Origin: Pedobacter sp. JY14-1
Lineage (GTDB): Bacteria; Bacteroidota; Bacteroidia; Sphingobacteriales; Sphingobacteriaceae
Direction: 5' to 3'
Length of the DNA: 64,000 bases
Assembly: GCF_029269825.1 (NCBI RefSeq)
Contig: NZ_JARJHU010000005.1
Coordinates: forward strand, 558,001 to 622,000
Part shown: piece after piece, positions 1 through 9,475 of the stretch
Layout: every line of letters begins with the position of its first letter
Numbering within the stretch: the stretch's first letter is position 1
Position numbers and translations under genes: made by a program
The notes under the pieces: model-generated
What the model was told of the DNA's origin: nothing
Seen by the model: only the letters and a program-made list of their open reading frames with translations
Databases searched by the model: none

Positions 1-539
1 TCGCCTCCAAAGGCAATTCCACGAGCTATAGTCGTGACCGGCACTCCGAAATCCTTCAGTCTTTTATAAAGGTAGAATAAGGTCGTATCGCCCTCCATCG
101 TAGCACTGAGCGCCAAAATCACCTCTTTTACAGACCCTGCAGCTACACGTTCCACCAGCGAATCGATAAACAGGTCTGAAGGTCCCACCCCATCCATCGG
201 AGAGATCAGGCCGCCAAGCACATGATAAACTCCGAAAAACTGGGAAGTATTTTCAATAGCCATGACATCACGGGTATCTTCCACCACACAGATCGTTTCC
301 CGGTCACGTTTAGGCGAGGCGCAGATCGTACAAACCGGGCTATCAGAAATGTTACGGCAGATTTCACAATGCCTGATCTCATTGCGTAAACGGATCAGGA
401 CATTACCAAAGCGTTCAACTTCTTCCTTTTCCCTGCCCAGCAGGTGCAGCACCAGGCGAAGGGCTGTTTTCTGCCCTACTCCCGGCAATTTGGCAAATTC
501 AGCGACCGCATCCTCTAGCAACCTGGAAGAAAAGTTCAT
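1..539 (-). CDS. recR: Recombination mediator RecR, 3' end cut off by the window
   Basis: RecR works with RecF and RecO to load RecA on gapped DNA. I translated this directly from the minus strand; the ATG is at 539-537 and about 179 codons are present. The N-terminus carries the helix-hairpin-helix (LPGVGQKTA), followed by a four-cysteine zinc finger (CEIC and CTIC) and the start of the Toprim domain (VVEDTRDVMAIE). The C-terminal end, about 25 residues, lies beyond position 1. A TAAGTTTG box four bases ahead of the ATG (544-551) resembles the Bacteroidota -7 element, but I see no matching -33 box. The next gene is divergent. Confidence 0.95.
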   Translation of the reverse strand, partial: MNFSSRLLEDAVAEFAKLPGVGQKTALRLVLHLLGREKEEVERFGNVLIRLRNEIRHCEICRNISDSPVCTICASPKRDRETICVVEDTRDVMAIENTSQFFGVYHVLGGLISPMDGVGPSDLFIDSLVERVAAGSVKEVILALSATMEGDTTLFYLYKRLKDFGVPVTTIARGIAFGG

Positions 540-602
540 CCTGCAAACTTAGGAATTTAAACTTTCATTTTCTTACATTTAACACCTTAACATACCCAGT
601 TT

Positions 603-2111
603 ATGAGCCCGGCGATACTCCTGTCTTTTTTAATCGGATACTTTCTGCTGCTGATCGTCATTGCGTTCGCAACCTCAAAAAAATCATCGGACAACTCTAC
701 CTTTTTCGTAGCCAACCGTAACTCCAGGTGGTATCTGGTCGCCTTCGGGATGATCGGCACCGCCCTTTCCGGCGTCACCTTTATTTCTGTGCCCGGCGAA
801 GTCGGCTCCCCTGCGGGCAACCAGTTCCAGTATTTCCAGTTTGTACTGGGTAACGCCGTAGGCTTTATCATCATTGCAACCGTACTGCTGCCCCTTTATT
901 ACCGCATGCGGCTTACGTCCATCTATGGCTATATCGAACAACGCCTCGGGCATTACAGCTATAAAACCGCCGCCAGCATTTTCCTCATCAGCCGTACCAT
1001 TGGTTCCGCATTCCGGTTATACCTGGTCGTCATCGTACTTCAAAGATTCATATTCGACAGCTATGGGGTCCCTTTCTGGGCTACGGTGCTCATATCCCTG
1101 CTGCTGATCTGGTCTTATACCTTTAAGGGAGGTTTGAAAACCATTATTATCACCGATACCCTTCAGACTTTCTTTCTTGTATTTTCCGTATTTCTTACGC
1201 TTTACTTTATCTGCAGCAGCCTGGGCCTTAACATTCCGCAGGCAGTCGAAACTGTAAAAAACAGCAGTTATTCCAAAGTTTTTTTCTTTGACGATTTCCT
1301 GACCAACGGCTTTCATTTTGGCAAAGCCTTTATCGGCGGCCTGTTCGTAACCATCGCCATGACCGGCCTTGACCAGGACCTGATGCAGAAAAATCTCAGT
1401 ATGAAGACTATTGGTGAGGCGCAGAAAAACATGTTCACTTTCACAGGCATATTTGTGGTCCTGAACATCTTCTTTCTCAGTGTCGGCGCGTTACTCTATA
1501 TTTTTGCAAATCAAAACGGGATTGATATTCCCCTTGACCACGTGACAGGCAAACCCCGCACAGACTTCCTGTTTCCGGAGATTGCACTTAATCACCTCAG
1601 TACCATACCGGCTATTGTCTTTATGCTGGGACTGACCGCTGCCACCTTTGCCACAACTGATTCAGCGCTTACCGCACTCACCACATCTTTCTGTGTGGAC
1701 TTTCTGGGCATGCACAAAGGAACAGACAACAATTCAGCGGCATCCGTTCGTAAACGCCATGGTGTACATATCAGTTTTTCTTTACTCATGTTCGTGGTCA
1801 TCATCTTCTTCAATGCATTTAATGATGAGTCTGTGGTTAAGGGAATATTCAAGGTAGCCTCCTATACCTACGGACCGCTGCTGGGTCTTTACAGCTTCGG
1901 GCTGTTTGTCAAAGGTCGTGGCCTGCGTGACAAACTCGTACCCTTTATCTGTATGCTATCGCCGGCGTTATGCTACTACCTTAACGAACATTCCGCTACA
2001 TTGCTTGGCGGCTATACATTCAGCGTCGAGCTGATCCTGGTCAATGGCCTGATCACCTTTACCGGCTTGCTGATCATCAGCAGGAAGACCGACCTGCAAA
2101 CCCGATTTTAA
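603..2111 (+). CDS. Sodium:solute symporter (SSS family)
   Basis: A 502-residue integral membrane protein with about 13 hydrophobic segments spread over its whole length, beginning directly with a membrane helix (residues 5-23). The GNAVGFIIIATVLLPLYYR stretch and the QKNLS segment after TGLDQDLM are typical of the SSS/SGLT family, which imports sugars, amino acids or other organic solutes with sodium. The substrate cannot be read from the sequence. It starts 63 bases from the divergent recR and is followed 50 bases later by a LOG-family gene on the same strand, so the two may be co-transcribed. Confidence 0.9.
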   Translation: MSPAILLSFLIGYFLLLIVIAFATSKKSSDNSTFFVANRNSRWYLVAFGMIGTALSGVTFISVPGEVGSPAGNQFQYFQFVLGNAVGFIIIATVLLPLYYRMRLTSIYGYIEQRLGHYSYKTAASIFLISRTIGSAFRLYLVVIVLQRFIFDSYGVPFWATVLISLLLIWSYTFKGGLKTIIITDTLQTFFLVFSVFLTLYFICSSLGLNIPQAVETVKNSSYSKVFFFDDFLTNGFHFGKAFIGGLFVTIAMTGLDQDLMQKNLSMKTIGEAQKNMFTFTGIFVVLNIFFLSVGALLYIFANQNGIDIPLDHVTGKPRTDFLFPEIALNHLSTIPAIVFMLGLTAATFATTDSALTALTTSFCVDFLGMHKGTDNNSAASVRKRHGVHISFSLLMFVVIIFFNAFNDESVVKGIFKVASYTYGPLLGLYSFGLFVKGRGLRDKLVPFICMLSPALCYYLNEHSATLLGGYTFSVELILVNGLITFTGLLIISRKTDLQTRF

Positions 2112-2161
2112 AATACGATATCCGATTATACAACCCATTACCAATTGTAAATTATCCGAAA

Positions 2162-2869
2162 ATGACTAGTGAAGAGAAAATAAGAAGCGCCTTTGAAAAC
2201 AAGAACTGGCAGGAGATCAAAGTTACCGATTCCTGGCAGATCTTCAAGATCATGGCCGAATTCGTAGACGGATTTGAAAAGCTCGCAAAGATAGGCCCCT
2301 GTGTGTCTATATTTGGTTCCGCCAGAACAGCAGAGACCAGCAAATACTATGAGATTGCCGTAGAATGCGGCAGACTGCTCACTGAACGGGGGTACGGAGT
2401 CATCACCGGGGGCGGCCCCGGAATTATGGAAGCGGGCAATAAAGGGGCACACATGAACGGGGGCAAATCTGTAGGACTTAATATTGAGCTTCCGTTCGAG
2501 CAGTTTCACAACAAGTATATCGACCACAACAAGCTTATGGAATTCGACTACTTTTTTGTCCGTAAAGTGATGTTCATGAAATATTCACAGGGATTCATTG
2601 TATTGCCCGGGGGCATGGGCACCATGGACGAACTTTTCGAGGCGATCACCCTTATACAGACCGGCAAGATCGCCCGGTTCCCTATTGTACTTATCGGCAA
2701 GGAATACTGGGGCGGCCTGATACAATGGATAAGCAATACCATGCTCGAAAAAGAGCACAATATCCATGCGGAAGACCTTAATCTTTTCCGGCTGGTAGAT
2801 ACTGCAGAAGAAGCAACAGAACACATCTTCAGGTTCTACGACAAATATGTACTCAAACCCAACTTTTAA
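2162..2869 (+). CDS. LOG family protein (TIGR00730, Rossmann fold)
   Basis: A 235-residue soluble protein with the family signature PGGMGTMDELFE and an upstream GGGPGIMEAGNKGA nucleotide-binding motif. Relatives (LONELY GUY) cleave nucleoside 5'-monophosphates at the N-glycosidic bond and are often misnamed lysine decarboxylase. The actual substrate here is not known. A second, clearly paralogous LOG protein lies at 40989-41708. The 3' end runs into a long hairpin shared with the convergent sigma factor gene. Confidence 0.9.
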   Translation: MTSEEKIRSAFENKNWQEIKVTDSWQIFKIMAEFVDGFEKLAKIGPCVSIFGSARTAETSKYYEIAVECGRLLTERGYGVITGGGPGIMEAGNKGAHMNGGKSVGLNIELPFEQFHNKYIDHNKLMEFDYFFVRKVMFMKYSQGFIVLPGGMGTMDELFEAITLIQTGKIARFPIVLIGKEYWGGLIQWISNTMLEKEHNIHAEDLNLFRLVDTAEEATEHIFRFYDKYVLKPNF

Positions 2870-2883
2870 TCCAGTATCGGGCC

Positions 2884-2926
2884 ATATAAGCGCAAGGTGC
2901 ACTAAACACGCACCTTACGCTTATAT
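2884..2926. terminator. Long hairpin between convergent LOG and sigma factor genes
   Basis: A 17-position stem with one mismatch (2884-2900 against 2910-2926) and a nine-base loop. It covers the last codons and stop of the sigma factor gene. There is no clear T-tract on either side, so termination is inferred from the convergent layout and the stem stability. Confidence 0.6.
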
Positions 2927-3432
2927 CCTTCCCTGTACATCTTTAACTGGTCCTTCAGCAGTTGACGTGCAATATGTATACGCGTCTTAACCGTACCAAT
3001 CGGTATATTGAGTTCCTCAGCTATCTCAGCATACTTATATCCCTCGAAATACCGGAGAAAGGGTCGTGAATATTCCGGCTGCAGGCTGGCAAGCGCCTGA
3101 TTAATATCCTTCATAAGAAACTTGTTCTCCGCCTGATTTTTTTCCGCGCTGATCCTAAGATGTTCAGGCGTAAACTCAGCACAGTTTTCCACGACTGCCA
3201 TCTTTCTTGTCATTTTACGATAGTCATTGATAAAGGTGTTCTTCATGATCGTATAGAGCCAGCCACGCATATTGGTGCCTTTCTGATAAAGGTCATGATA
3301 ACGGATCGCTTTAATGATGGTGTCCTGAACGAGGTCATGCGCATCTTCCACATTACTGGTAAACTTCATGGCAAAGGTCTCCAGGCACGATTTGTGGCTG
3401 CAGATTTCGTCTGTTAAAAGCAAGTCATTCAT
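2902..3432 (-). CDS. RNA polymerase sigma factor, ECF type
   Basis: A 176-residue sigma-70 family protein. Region 2 is visible as EDAHDLVQDTIIKAIR followed by NMRGWLYTIMKNTFINDYRK, and region 4 as the helix-turn-helix YAEIAEELNIPIGTVKTRIHIARQLL near the C-terminus. There is no extra C-terminal domain. It redirects RNA polymerase to a small regulon. I see no adjacent anti-sigma factor gene; the upstream neighbour on the same strand, 117 bases away, is a histidine kinase. The last codons lie inside a strong hairpin. Confidence 0.93.
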   Translation of the reverse strand: MNDLLLTDEICSHKSCLETFAMKFTSNVEDAHDLVQDTIIKAIRYHDLYQKGTNMRGWLYTIMKNTFINDYRKMTRKMAVVENCAEFTPEHLRISAEKNQAENKFLMKDINQALASLQPEYSRPFLRYFEGYKYAEIAEELNIPIGTVKTRIHIARQLLKDQLKMYREGYKRKVRV

Positions 3433-3549
3433 AGGTGATGATTATAGGGGTTTATAACTGAAAGCTTTCAATCCCTATACCAAGTCTGCCATTATCACCT
3501 GAAAGTCACTACATTCAGGTATATCATCATCCGCTTTACGTATTAATAC

Positions 3550-4299
3550 TCAAGGCGCCTTCAGATTAGGAATAGTGATATCTATTATCGTCTTTCCGGG
3601 TAAAGAACTTACCTGAAAACTTCCCTTTAATACTGCAACCTTCTCCCTTATTGTCTTCAGTCCTATTCCTTCTGCCTTATGAGAAACATCAAATCCTATC
3701 CCGTCATCTGAAACAGAGATATAGTAGGTATCATTCCTGAAACCCATACTTATACAGATCTTCTTTGCCTGGGCGTGTTTCACGACATTAGTAACCAGTT
3801 CCTGTACGGTCCTGTAAATAGCCACTTCAATATGTTGTTCGCCTCTTGCAGGTAAATAGGAAAAATCAAACTGTATAGGGATGAAGTCGTTAAACTGCCG
3901 CCCGATATCCTCAACTGCCGCCTTAAGCCCAAAATCCTCCAGCACTGCGGGCATCAGTTCATGTGAGATACGCCTGGATGCCTTAATTGCCTTCTTAACA
4001 AGTCCAGTGATATATTTCTGAATTTCGTTATGTTCTTCAGACCACACCTGCCCGGGTTTAACATTCAGACGGTTAAGATTCAGCTGCACACCATAAAGTA
4101 ACTGACCCAATCCATTGTGCAGGCTATCGGCAATTCTCTTCCTTTCTGCTTCCTGTGCATGCATCTGGCTTACGACCAACGCGATACGGTGTTGCTCAGC
4201 CATACGTGAAATCTCCTGCAAAAGCAAAGCGATGCGTTGCTGCGCCACCATTAACTGATCAGGCAGATCTGCATTGTCGAAAGGATCTTCTGGCTGCAT
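3550..4299 (-). CDS. Cytoplasmic sensor histidine kinase (NarL/DegS type)
   Basis: A 249-residue protein without membrane segments or a recognisable sensor domain. An N-terminal helical stretch leads to the HisKA_3 dimerisation and phosphoacceptor region (RIADSLHNGLGQLLYGVQL, His within HNGLG). The HATPase domain follows, with the N box (ELVTNVVKHAQAKK), DDGIGFD and GIGLKTIREKV. It phosphorylates a NarL-type response regulator, almost certainly the divergent gene at 4539-5189. The lack of any input domain means its signal must arrive through another protein or through the N-terminal helix. Confidence 0.92.
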   Translation of the reverse strand: MQPEDPFDNADLPDQLMVAQQRIALLLQEISRMAEQHRIALVVSQMHAQEAERKRIADSLHNGLGQLLYGVQLNLNRLNVKPGQVWSEEHNEIQKYITGLVKKAIKASRRISHELMPAVLEDFGLKAAVEDIGRQFNDFIPIQFDFSYLPARGEQHIEVAIYRTVQELVTNVVKHAQAKKICISMGFRNDTYYISVSDDGIGFDVSHKAEGIGLKTIREKVAVLKGSFQVSSLPGKTIIDITIPNLKAP

Positions 4300-4538
4300 A
4301 GAGTTACTTTAGGCAGCAAATATTAAAAAACAGAAAGGCATACCTTATCCCTGCAATACAAATCAGGTATTAATTCAAAACAATTCTGGCGCGCACGCGT
4401 ATTTATACTGAACGGCAACACCAAACACGCGTTATGTGGTATTAATACTTAATCTGAAACGCCCTATATAGTAAAGTAGACCGCAATGGCTACCTTACAC
4501 TAAAAACTAAAATAGTGTCATCAGAAAAGAAAATAAAA

Positions 4539-5189
4539 ATGTTACGTGTAATATTAGCAGAGGACCATAATATTGTCAGAAATGGCATCCGAATGCTATT
4601 GGAAGCCGATTCAGGTATACACATCTCCGGTGAAGCCACCAACGGCCTTGAAGTGTTAAACCTGCTTGACCAGGGAACAAAAGCCGATGTAATCTTGGCG
4701 GATATCAATATGCCCGTTATGGATGGCATTATGCTGCTCAGAGAGTTAAACAACAGGACTGCAACCCTCCCCGTCCTTTTTCTATCCATGATAGACAATG
4801 AAAAATATGTTGCCCAGGCCTTTAGCGAAGGAGCTTCAGGTTATCTTTTCAAAAATGTAAGTGCCGATGAACTGATGTTTGCCCTCCGGCACGTCAGCGC
4901 AGGGGGGCGCTATATCTGTTCTGAGCTTTCGCTTACCTTACTCGAGAAACTGCTTAAAGACCCCTATCCTTCCAAAAACATATCCGATACACCTATCGAT
5001 TTCTCTGAAAGGGAGTTTGAGATCCTGCATCTTATAGCAGAAGGTATGACCAATCAGGAAATATCGGAAAAGCTTTTTATCAGCAAAAGAACTGTAGAAG
5101 GTCATCGTCAGAGCCTGCTGGAAAAGACAGGTTCCAGAAATACAGCAACCCTTATCAGGTTTGCCATTATGAACCGGCTGATCAGTTAA
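4539..5189 (+). CDS. Response regulator, NarL/FixJ family
   Basis: The receiver domain starts at MLRVILAEDHNIVRNGIR, with the phospho-accepting Asp in VILADINMPVMDG. It is followed by a LuxR-type DNA-binding domain (FSEREFEILHLIAEGMTNQ, then ISKRTVEGHRQSLLEK). I chose the ATG at 4539 (216 residues) because receiver domains normally begin within a few residues of the first beta strand; a GTG at 4515 would add eight residues. It is divergent from the histidine kinase at 3550-4299, its likely partner. A hairpin terminator follows at 5211-5240. Confidence 0.92.
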   Translation: MLRVILAEDHNIVRNGIRMLLEADSGIHISGEATNGLEVLNLLDQGTKADVILADINMPVMDGIMLLRELNNRTATLPVLFLSMIDNEKYVAQAFSEGASGYLFKNVSADELMFALRHVSAGGRYICSELSLTLLEKLLKDPYPSKNISDTPIDFSEREFEILHLIAEGMTNQEISEKLFISKRTVEGHRQSLLEKTGSRNTATLIRFAIMNRLIS

Positions 5190-5210
5190 ACAGACACAAC
5201 CTTATCAAAC

Positions 5211-5240
5211 AAAAAAGCCTCCCGTATGGAAGGCTTTTTC
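5211..5240. terminator. Bidirectional terminator
   Basis: AAAAAGCCT at 5212-5220 pairs with AGGCTTTTT at 5231-5239. The A- and T-runs on the two sides suit termination of both the response regulator (plus) and tRNA-Gly (minus). Confidence 0.8.
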
Positions 5241-5244
5241 TATG

Positions 5245-5317
5245 AGCGAAAAACGAGGTTCGAACTCGCGACCTCAACCTTGGCAAGGTTGCGCTCTACC
5301 AACTGAGCTATTTTCGC
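5245..5317 (-). tRNA. tRNA-Gly (GCC)
   Basis: A 73-base cloverleaf on the minus strand. The acceptor stem is GCGAAAA with TTTTCGC, the anticodon loop TTGCCAA and the T loop TTCGAAC. The CCA end is not encoded. It is identical to the copy at 12793-12865. Confidence 0.97.
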
Positions 5318-5358
5318 TGATTTCAAGACTACCGTGTCTCCGACTTTGGTAGGTGTTG

Positions 5359-5388
5359 CAAAGATACGATTCAAAGATCATTTTCAAA
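5359..5388 (-). promoter_or_regulatory. Promoter of tRNA-Gly, Bacteroidota type
   Basis: On the minus strand TTTG (5388-5385), an 18-base spacer and TATCTTTG (5366-5359) match the Bacteroidota housekeeping promoter. The mature tRNA begins about 41 bases downstream. Between this promoter and the GH31 stop (5389-5589) I see nothing recognisable. Confidence 0.75.
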
Positions 5389-5589
5389 ATGTTTTTCAAA
5401 ACTTTCTGTTCTTTTTTTCCAGTAAAAGCCTGTAAAAACGGTCCTCAGCAACGCTTATTGGCGAAATACAATTGAACCTCAACCTTTTAACCCCTTCTTC
5501 CAGCTACCAGCATATCTCTGTTTTTTAGAAAATATTGATAATGCTGCGCAGTTAAGATACCCCTTTACCTCCGATTTTCTGAGAACTGG

Positions 5590-8500
5590 TTATTCAACCG
5601 GTAGCTGTCCTATTCCCTGACCCACAAGCAAAGTATGACCAAGCTTAAACCCAGGATTGAACTTTCGCTTCGCACGAAAACGCAGAACCATTATTTCTTT
5701 GCTGCCGGACAACAATTCCTTTTTGCCGGTATTGACAAATGTCGGGTAGAGCACTTTGCTTCCGTCGGCATGAAGTCTGTCGACCGACAGGTTGTCCATC
5801 GCTGCCATATTAATGGGATCCACCTTCAAAAATTCAATATCTTCAGGATTGTAAGCCAAACTGAAACTCAGGCCATTAATGTTTTTCAGGTTCACACCAG
5901 ATATGACCAGGTCAACTTGCTCGCCTTTCTCGTATACGTCTTTCTGTCCCCCGAGTGTCAGCTGTCCTTCAGCTTTGCCAAAGGGACCGTTTCCTACCCC
6001 GCCCTGCAGTTTTGTAGCAACCGCAGAGACATCATATGCATCGATGACACCATTGACATTAATGTCACCTTTTTCAATATATCCCTCAAAATCAGGGTCA
6101 CCCTTTTTTAACCCGATATAGTTTGAATACGAAATCAAATCCGCTTCATCTATCTTACCATCACTATTAACATCTCCCTGCAGGGCAGCAACAGATCCGG
6201 GGGCCTTAAATACATACAACTCTCTTCCTGACCCAAAATTACCTACAGCGTTATCCACACTTACTTTGATGTACCTGGCCGCAGCACCCGCTGCAAACTG
6301 GAAGACCTTAACAGAATCAGACCGTTTAAGTGCCCACTTACCTGAGTCCGTCCAGTGTTCACGGTCATTACCATAAGAAACATTTGCATTAAGCCAGGTA
6401 CCGTTACCAGCCCCCAGTCTGGGCAGGTATTGAAGCATATTCAACTGGTATACGGCTCCAAGATCAAGTACCAGGTCAAAAGGCACCGCCTTCTGACCAT
6501 ATTCCGTATGCCACATCTTGTTCTGGTCAAAATCAAAGAGTGCCTCAAGGCCTTCGCCATCCTGGCTCTTGGCGCTGGCAGTTGCCGTTATGCCCGGAAT
6601 TGCATATTTAAACGGATCGGCCGCAGTCTTACGCTGGAACCTCAACCAGGGGGAATATCCCTTGCTGTTCACCGCACGTAACTGAAAATGATATATGCTG
6701 TCCGGGACCAGCCCTTCGAAAAGAAAACTGGTATCCTGTATAAGCGTATAACGCATGCCGTCAAACATAACCTCATAAAAGTCGGCATTTGCTATTTTTT
6801 TCCAGCTCGGAGACAAGCTATATGGTGCCGTATCCGTCACGGCACCGGCGGCTTCCGGAAGTTCAAGAGTTCCTTCTTTTTTCAGGTAAGCTTTTCCAGG
6901 TCGGAATACGGCCCCTTCAATTCTTAGTACAATATCACTCCGGGTTACATCAGACGGAGCCAGCCTTACCCTTAATTGCGGATTTCTGATCATCTTCTGT
7001 TTGGCAAACCCACTTCCCGGCGTAGAAAAAAGATTGATATCCGGAGCTTCAATGTAAGTAAATGTATTGGATCTCAGGGTATCACCAGGTTTGATCAGCT
7101 GCCTGGTCAACTTTACCTCTTTTCCACCCATCTTTACACTGACATTTTCAGGTGGCGCGGTGAGATTGACCAGGAACTCTGTAGCCTTCTTCCTGACAAA
7201 TCCCGGATAGTTTCCTTTGGCGGCATGAACGATAACTTCGGCCTTTCCGCCCTTGATACTGGTTTCTATAAACGTCTGTACCCCTTCACCCTGTTTATAG
7301 CGCTCCGTCCTTCCGTCATCATCATATTCCGTGAAACTGCAAGACTTGCCAATGTAAATTTCATAGTACCGTTTTGAAGGATCAATTTCCTTTACATTGT
7401 TACTGGCACTGGTATAGGGAATGATCGCTCCTGCCTTTACAAAGACCGGCAACTTCCACAGGGGAGCTTCAAAGCTGTTTATCACTTGCCCGCCCTCATA
7501 AGCCTCACCAGTCAGGTAATCAAACCAGGTACCCTTCGGAAGGTAGATGTTATGCCGCACATCATTTCCCAGCGAATCTGCGCGTATCTGCCTGTATACA
7601 GGAGCAATGAGAAAGTTCGGCCCGTACATGAATTCGTATTGGGTACCGACACCCTGCGTGTAGCTGTTTCGTTCCTCGAGAAAGATAGCCCTGACCATCG
7701 GAAGACCGTTCATGGCTTCCTTTGCAATACTGTAGGTATAAGGTAAGAGGGCCGATTTCCACTTCAGATAATGCCGGTTAATGGATGCGACCGGCTCACC
7801 GAGTGCCTGAGGATATTTCTCATTTGCTCCCCATCCATCCATATTGAGCTGCATGGGTGTAAATGTCTTCCACTGAAAATCCCTTGTGTTGACCACTGGG
7901 TTACGCCCGCCGAAAATACCGTCCATATCTGAAGAAATATTGGGCTGGCCCGAGAGCCCTGCGCCTATATAGGTCGGGATATGGAACCTGATGTATTCCC
8001 AGTTACCCCCCGTCTGGTCGCCTGTCCATACACCGGCATAGCGTTGTGTGCCTGCCCAGCCGTCAAGTGTAATGATAAAGGGCCTGCTACCACCTCCATA
8101 AACCGGGGTCAGCTTTGCCACATCGCTGATCCCGTGCAAACCAAAAGAATACCCCGATCCTACCCATGCCACATCTGTTTTAAGTACACGCACCCCGGCG
8201 TCCCTGGTCTCTTTGATGATGTCCCGTTGCAGTACTGCACTCAGATTTGGCTTCGGGTACAAGTCAGATTGAGTCCACAAGCCAATTTCAACGCCTTGCC
8301 CCCTTGCATAGTCACCTAGGGATTTCAGGTTGAGTATATTAGAATCCAGTGAAGAAGTCTGTCCGTAGCCGGCACCATAGCCGTCATTTGGCAACAGCCA
8401 GCCAAGTGGCATATCATTTCGTTTATACCTGTCAATTGCCGCCCGGGCAGAAAACTGATAATTGCCGAGCTCCCCGTTCAGCGATTCTTTTATCCCGCCA

Positions 8501-9405
8501 TTATCCTTCTGGCTTTCACTGTACGTTTTTCCGTCTTCGAACAAGATTCCTTTCTGATCCTGTTTCCAGAAATCACGGTTATAGGCATTCAGGTGTCCCT
8601 GGTAAAAACCGAACTTAGGCAGAAGCACAGGCCTTCCTGTCAGCTGGTAGAAGCTGTTCAGCAGATTTTCCGGAGTATTGCCTGCCATAAAGAAGACATC
8701 GAGATAATTTGTTTCGTGACCGATACTGATCACTCCACTACCGGCGGCCCTGAAATCGTACATTCCTTTTCTGAACGTATGCCAAAGCAGACCATACCCC
8801 TTTGTCGACCAGAAAAAAGGTGTAGGTGATGCCACTCCTCCGTCGGTCCAGCTATTCTGGTTCTCAATAGCTATTACGTTTCCACGATGTGAAAAACGGC
8901 CGTTCTGTACACCTCCGCCATAGAAATATTCATCTGCAGAAGCACGAAGCTTCAGCAAAGTTTGCTGCCCCCCGTAATAAACAGGCTCAGCCTGTTCCAG
9001 CAAGGTATTACCACTCACACGGTCTGTTACCTTAAATAGGCCATTTTCCTTTCGGAACTGCAAAATGATTTTTCCGGTATTGATCCGCACAACCTCATTG
9101 TCTGCCTGCAATTCCAGCGTTCCAACCGGCCTTCTGGGATTGTCAGCAAGGATATTAACCGGATTAGGTGCCTCAGGATCCCTGACATCGCCGCCAGACG
9201 GATCCCGGAACATGCGAAAGATGGTCGTACTGTAAAAATCCAGCAAAAGCGGGGTGCTATTTTTAAACGATACCTCAATACGCGTTGCACTTGTCTTCCT
9301 GGCATTCAAAATTTTAGTTTGCGCAAAAAGCCCAAAGACCGGAAGCAAAACCAGGCACACGATCACCAGTGGAGTTCTGAAGGAAGATAAAGGTTTGTTA
9401 AGCAT
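5590..9405 (-). CDS. Secreted multidomain GH31 glycosidase with discoidin, dockerin-like and cohesin-like modules
   Basis: A 1271-residue protein with a signal peptide (hydrophobic 12-27, FGLFAQ). The order I read is: beta domain (30-250); GH31 barrel with the nucleophile in VLKTDVAWVG (Asp411) and the acid/base in WTGDQTGG (Asp463); C-terminal beta domains; a fibronectin-III-like segment (about 830-930); an F5/8 type C module (about 930-1076); two dockerin-type calcium loops (GDVNSDGKIDEADL and GDINVNGVIDAYDV, about 1077-1140); and a cohesin-like domain to the end. GH31 enzymes are retaining alpha-glycosidases. The KTDVAWVG site and this module set resemble the alpha-N-acetylgalactosaminidase branch of GH31 rather than alpha-glucosidases; that is inference. 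It stands alone, divergent from an acyltransferase. Confidence 0.88.
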   Translation of the reverse strand: MLNKPLSSFRTPLVIVCLVLLPVFGLFAQTKILNARKTSATRIEVSFKNSTPLLLDFYSTTIFRMFRDPSGGDVRDPEAPNPVNILADNPRRPVGTLELQADNEVVRINTGKIILQFRKENGLFKVTDRVSGNTLLEQAEPVYYGGQQTLLKLRASADEYFYGGGVQNGRFSHRGNVIAIENQNSWTDGGVASPTPFFWSTKGYGLLWHTFRKGMYDFRAAGSGVISIGHETNYLDVFFMAGNTPENLLNSFYQLTGRPVLLPKFGFYQGHLNAYNRDFWKQDQKGILFEDGKTYSESQKDNGGIKESLNGELGNYQFSARAAIDRYKRNDMPLGWLLPNDGYGAGYGQTSSLDSNILNLKSLGDYARGQGVEIGLWTQSDLYPKPNLSAVLQRDIIKETRDAGVRVLKTDVAWVGSGYSFGLHGISDVAKLTPVYGGGSRPFIITLDGWAGTQRYAGVWTGDQTGGNWEYIRFHIPTYIGAGLSGQPNISSDMDGIFGGRNPVVNTRDFQWKTFTPMQLNMDGWGANEKYPQALGEPVASINRHYLKWKSALLPYTYSIAKEAMNGLPMVRAIFLEERNSYTQGVGTQYEFMYGPNFLIAPVYRQIRADSLGNDVRHNIYLPKGTWFDYLTGEAYEGGQVINSFEAPLWKLPVFVKAGAIIPYTSASNNVKEIDPSKRYYEIYIGKSCSFTEYDDDGRTERYKQGEGVQTFIETSIKGGKAEVIVHAAKGNYPGFVRKKATEFLVNLTAPPENVSVKMGGKEVKLTRQLIKPGDTLRSNTFTYIEAPDINLFSTPGSGFAKQKMIRNPQLRVRLAPSDVTRSDIVLRIEGAVFRPGKAYLKKEGTLELPEAAGAVTDTAPYSLSPSWKKIANADFYEVMFDGMRYTLIQDTSFLFEGLVPDSIYHFQLRAVNSKGYSPWLRFQRKTAADPFKYAIPGITATASAKSQDGEGLEALFDFDQNKMWHTEYGQKAVPFDLVLDLGAVYQLNMLQYLPRLGAGNGTWLNANVSYGNDREHWTDSGKWALKRSDSVKVFQFAAGAAARYIKVSVDNAVGNFGSGRELYVFKAPGSVAALQGDVNSDGKIDEADLISYSNYIGLKKGDPDFEGYIEKGDINVNGVIDAYDVSAVATKLQGGVGNGPFGKAEGQLTLGGQKDVYEKGEQVDLVISGVNLKNINGLSFSLAYNPEDIEFLKVDPINMAAMDNLSVDRLHADGSKVLYPTFVNTGKKELLSGSKEIMVLRFRAKRKFNPGFKLGHTLLVGQGIGQLPVE

Positions 9406-9475
9406 GCAAAAAAGATTAGGTCAGCAACAGGCAGAAACAAAGTTATCAACTGTTAAGATACGACAATCAAATATA

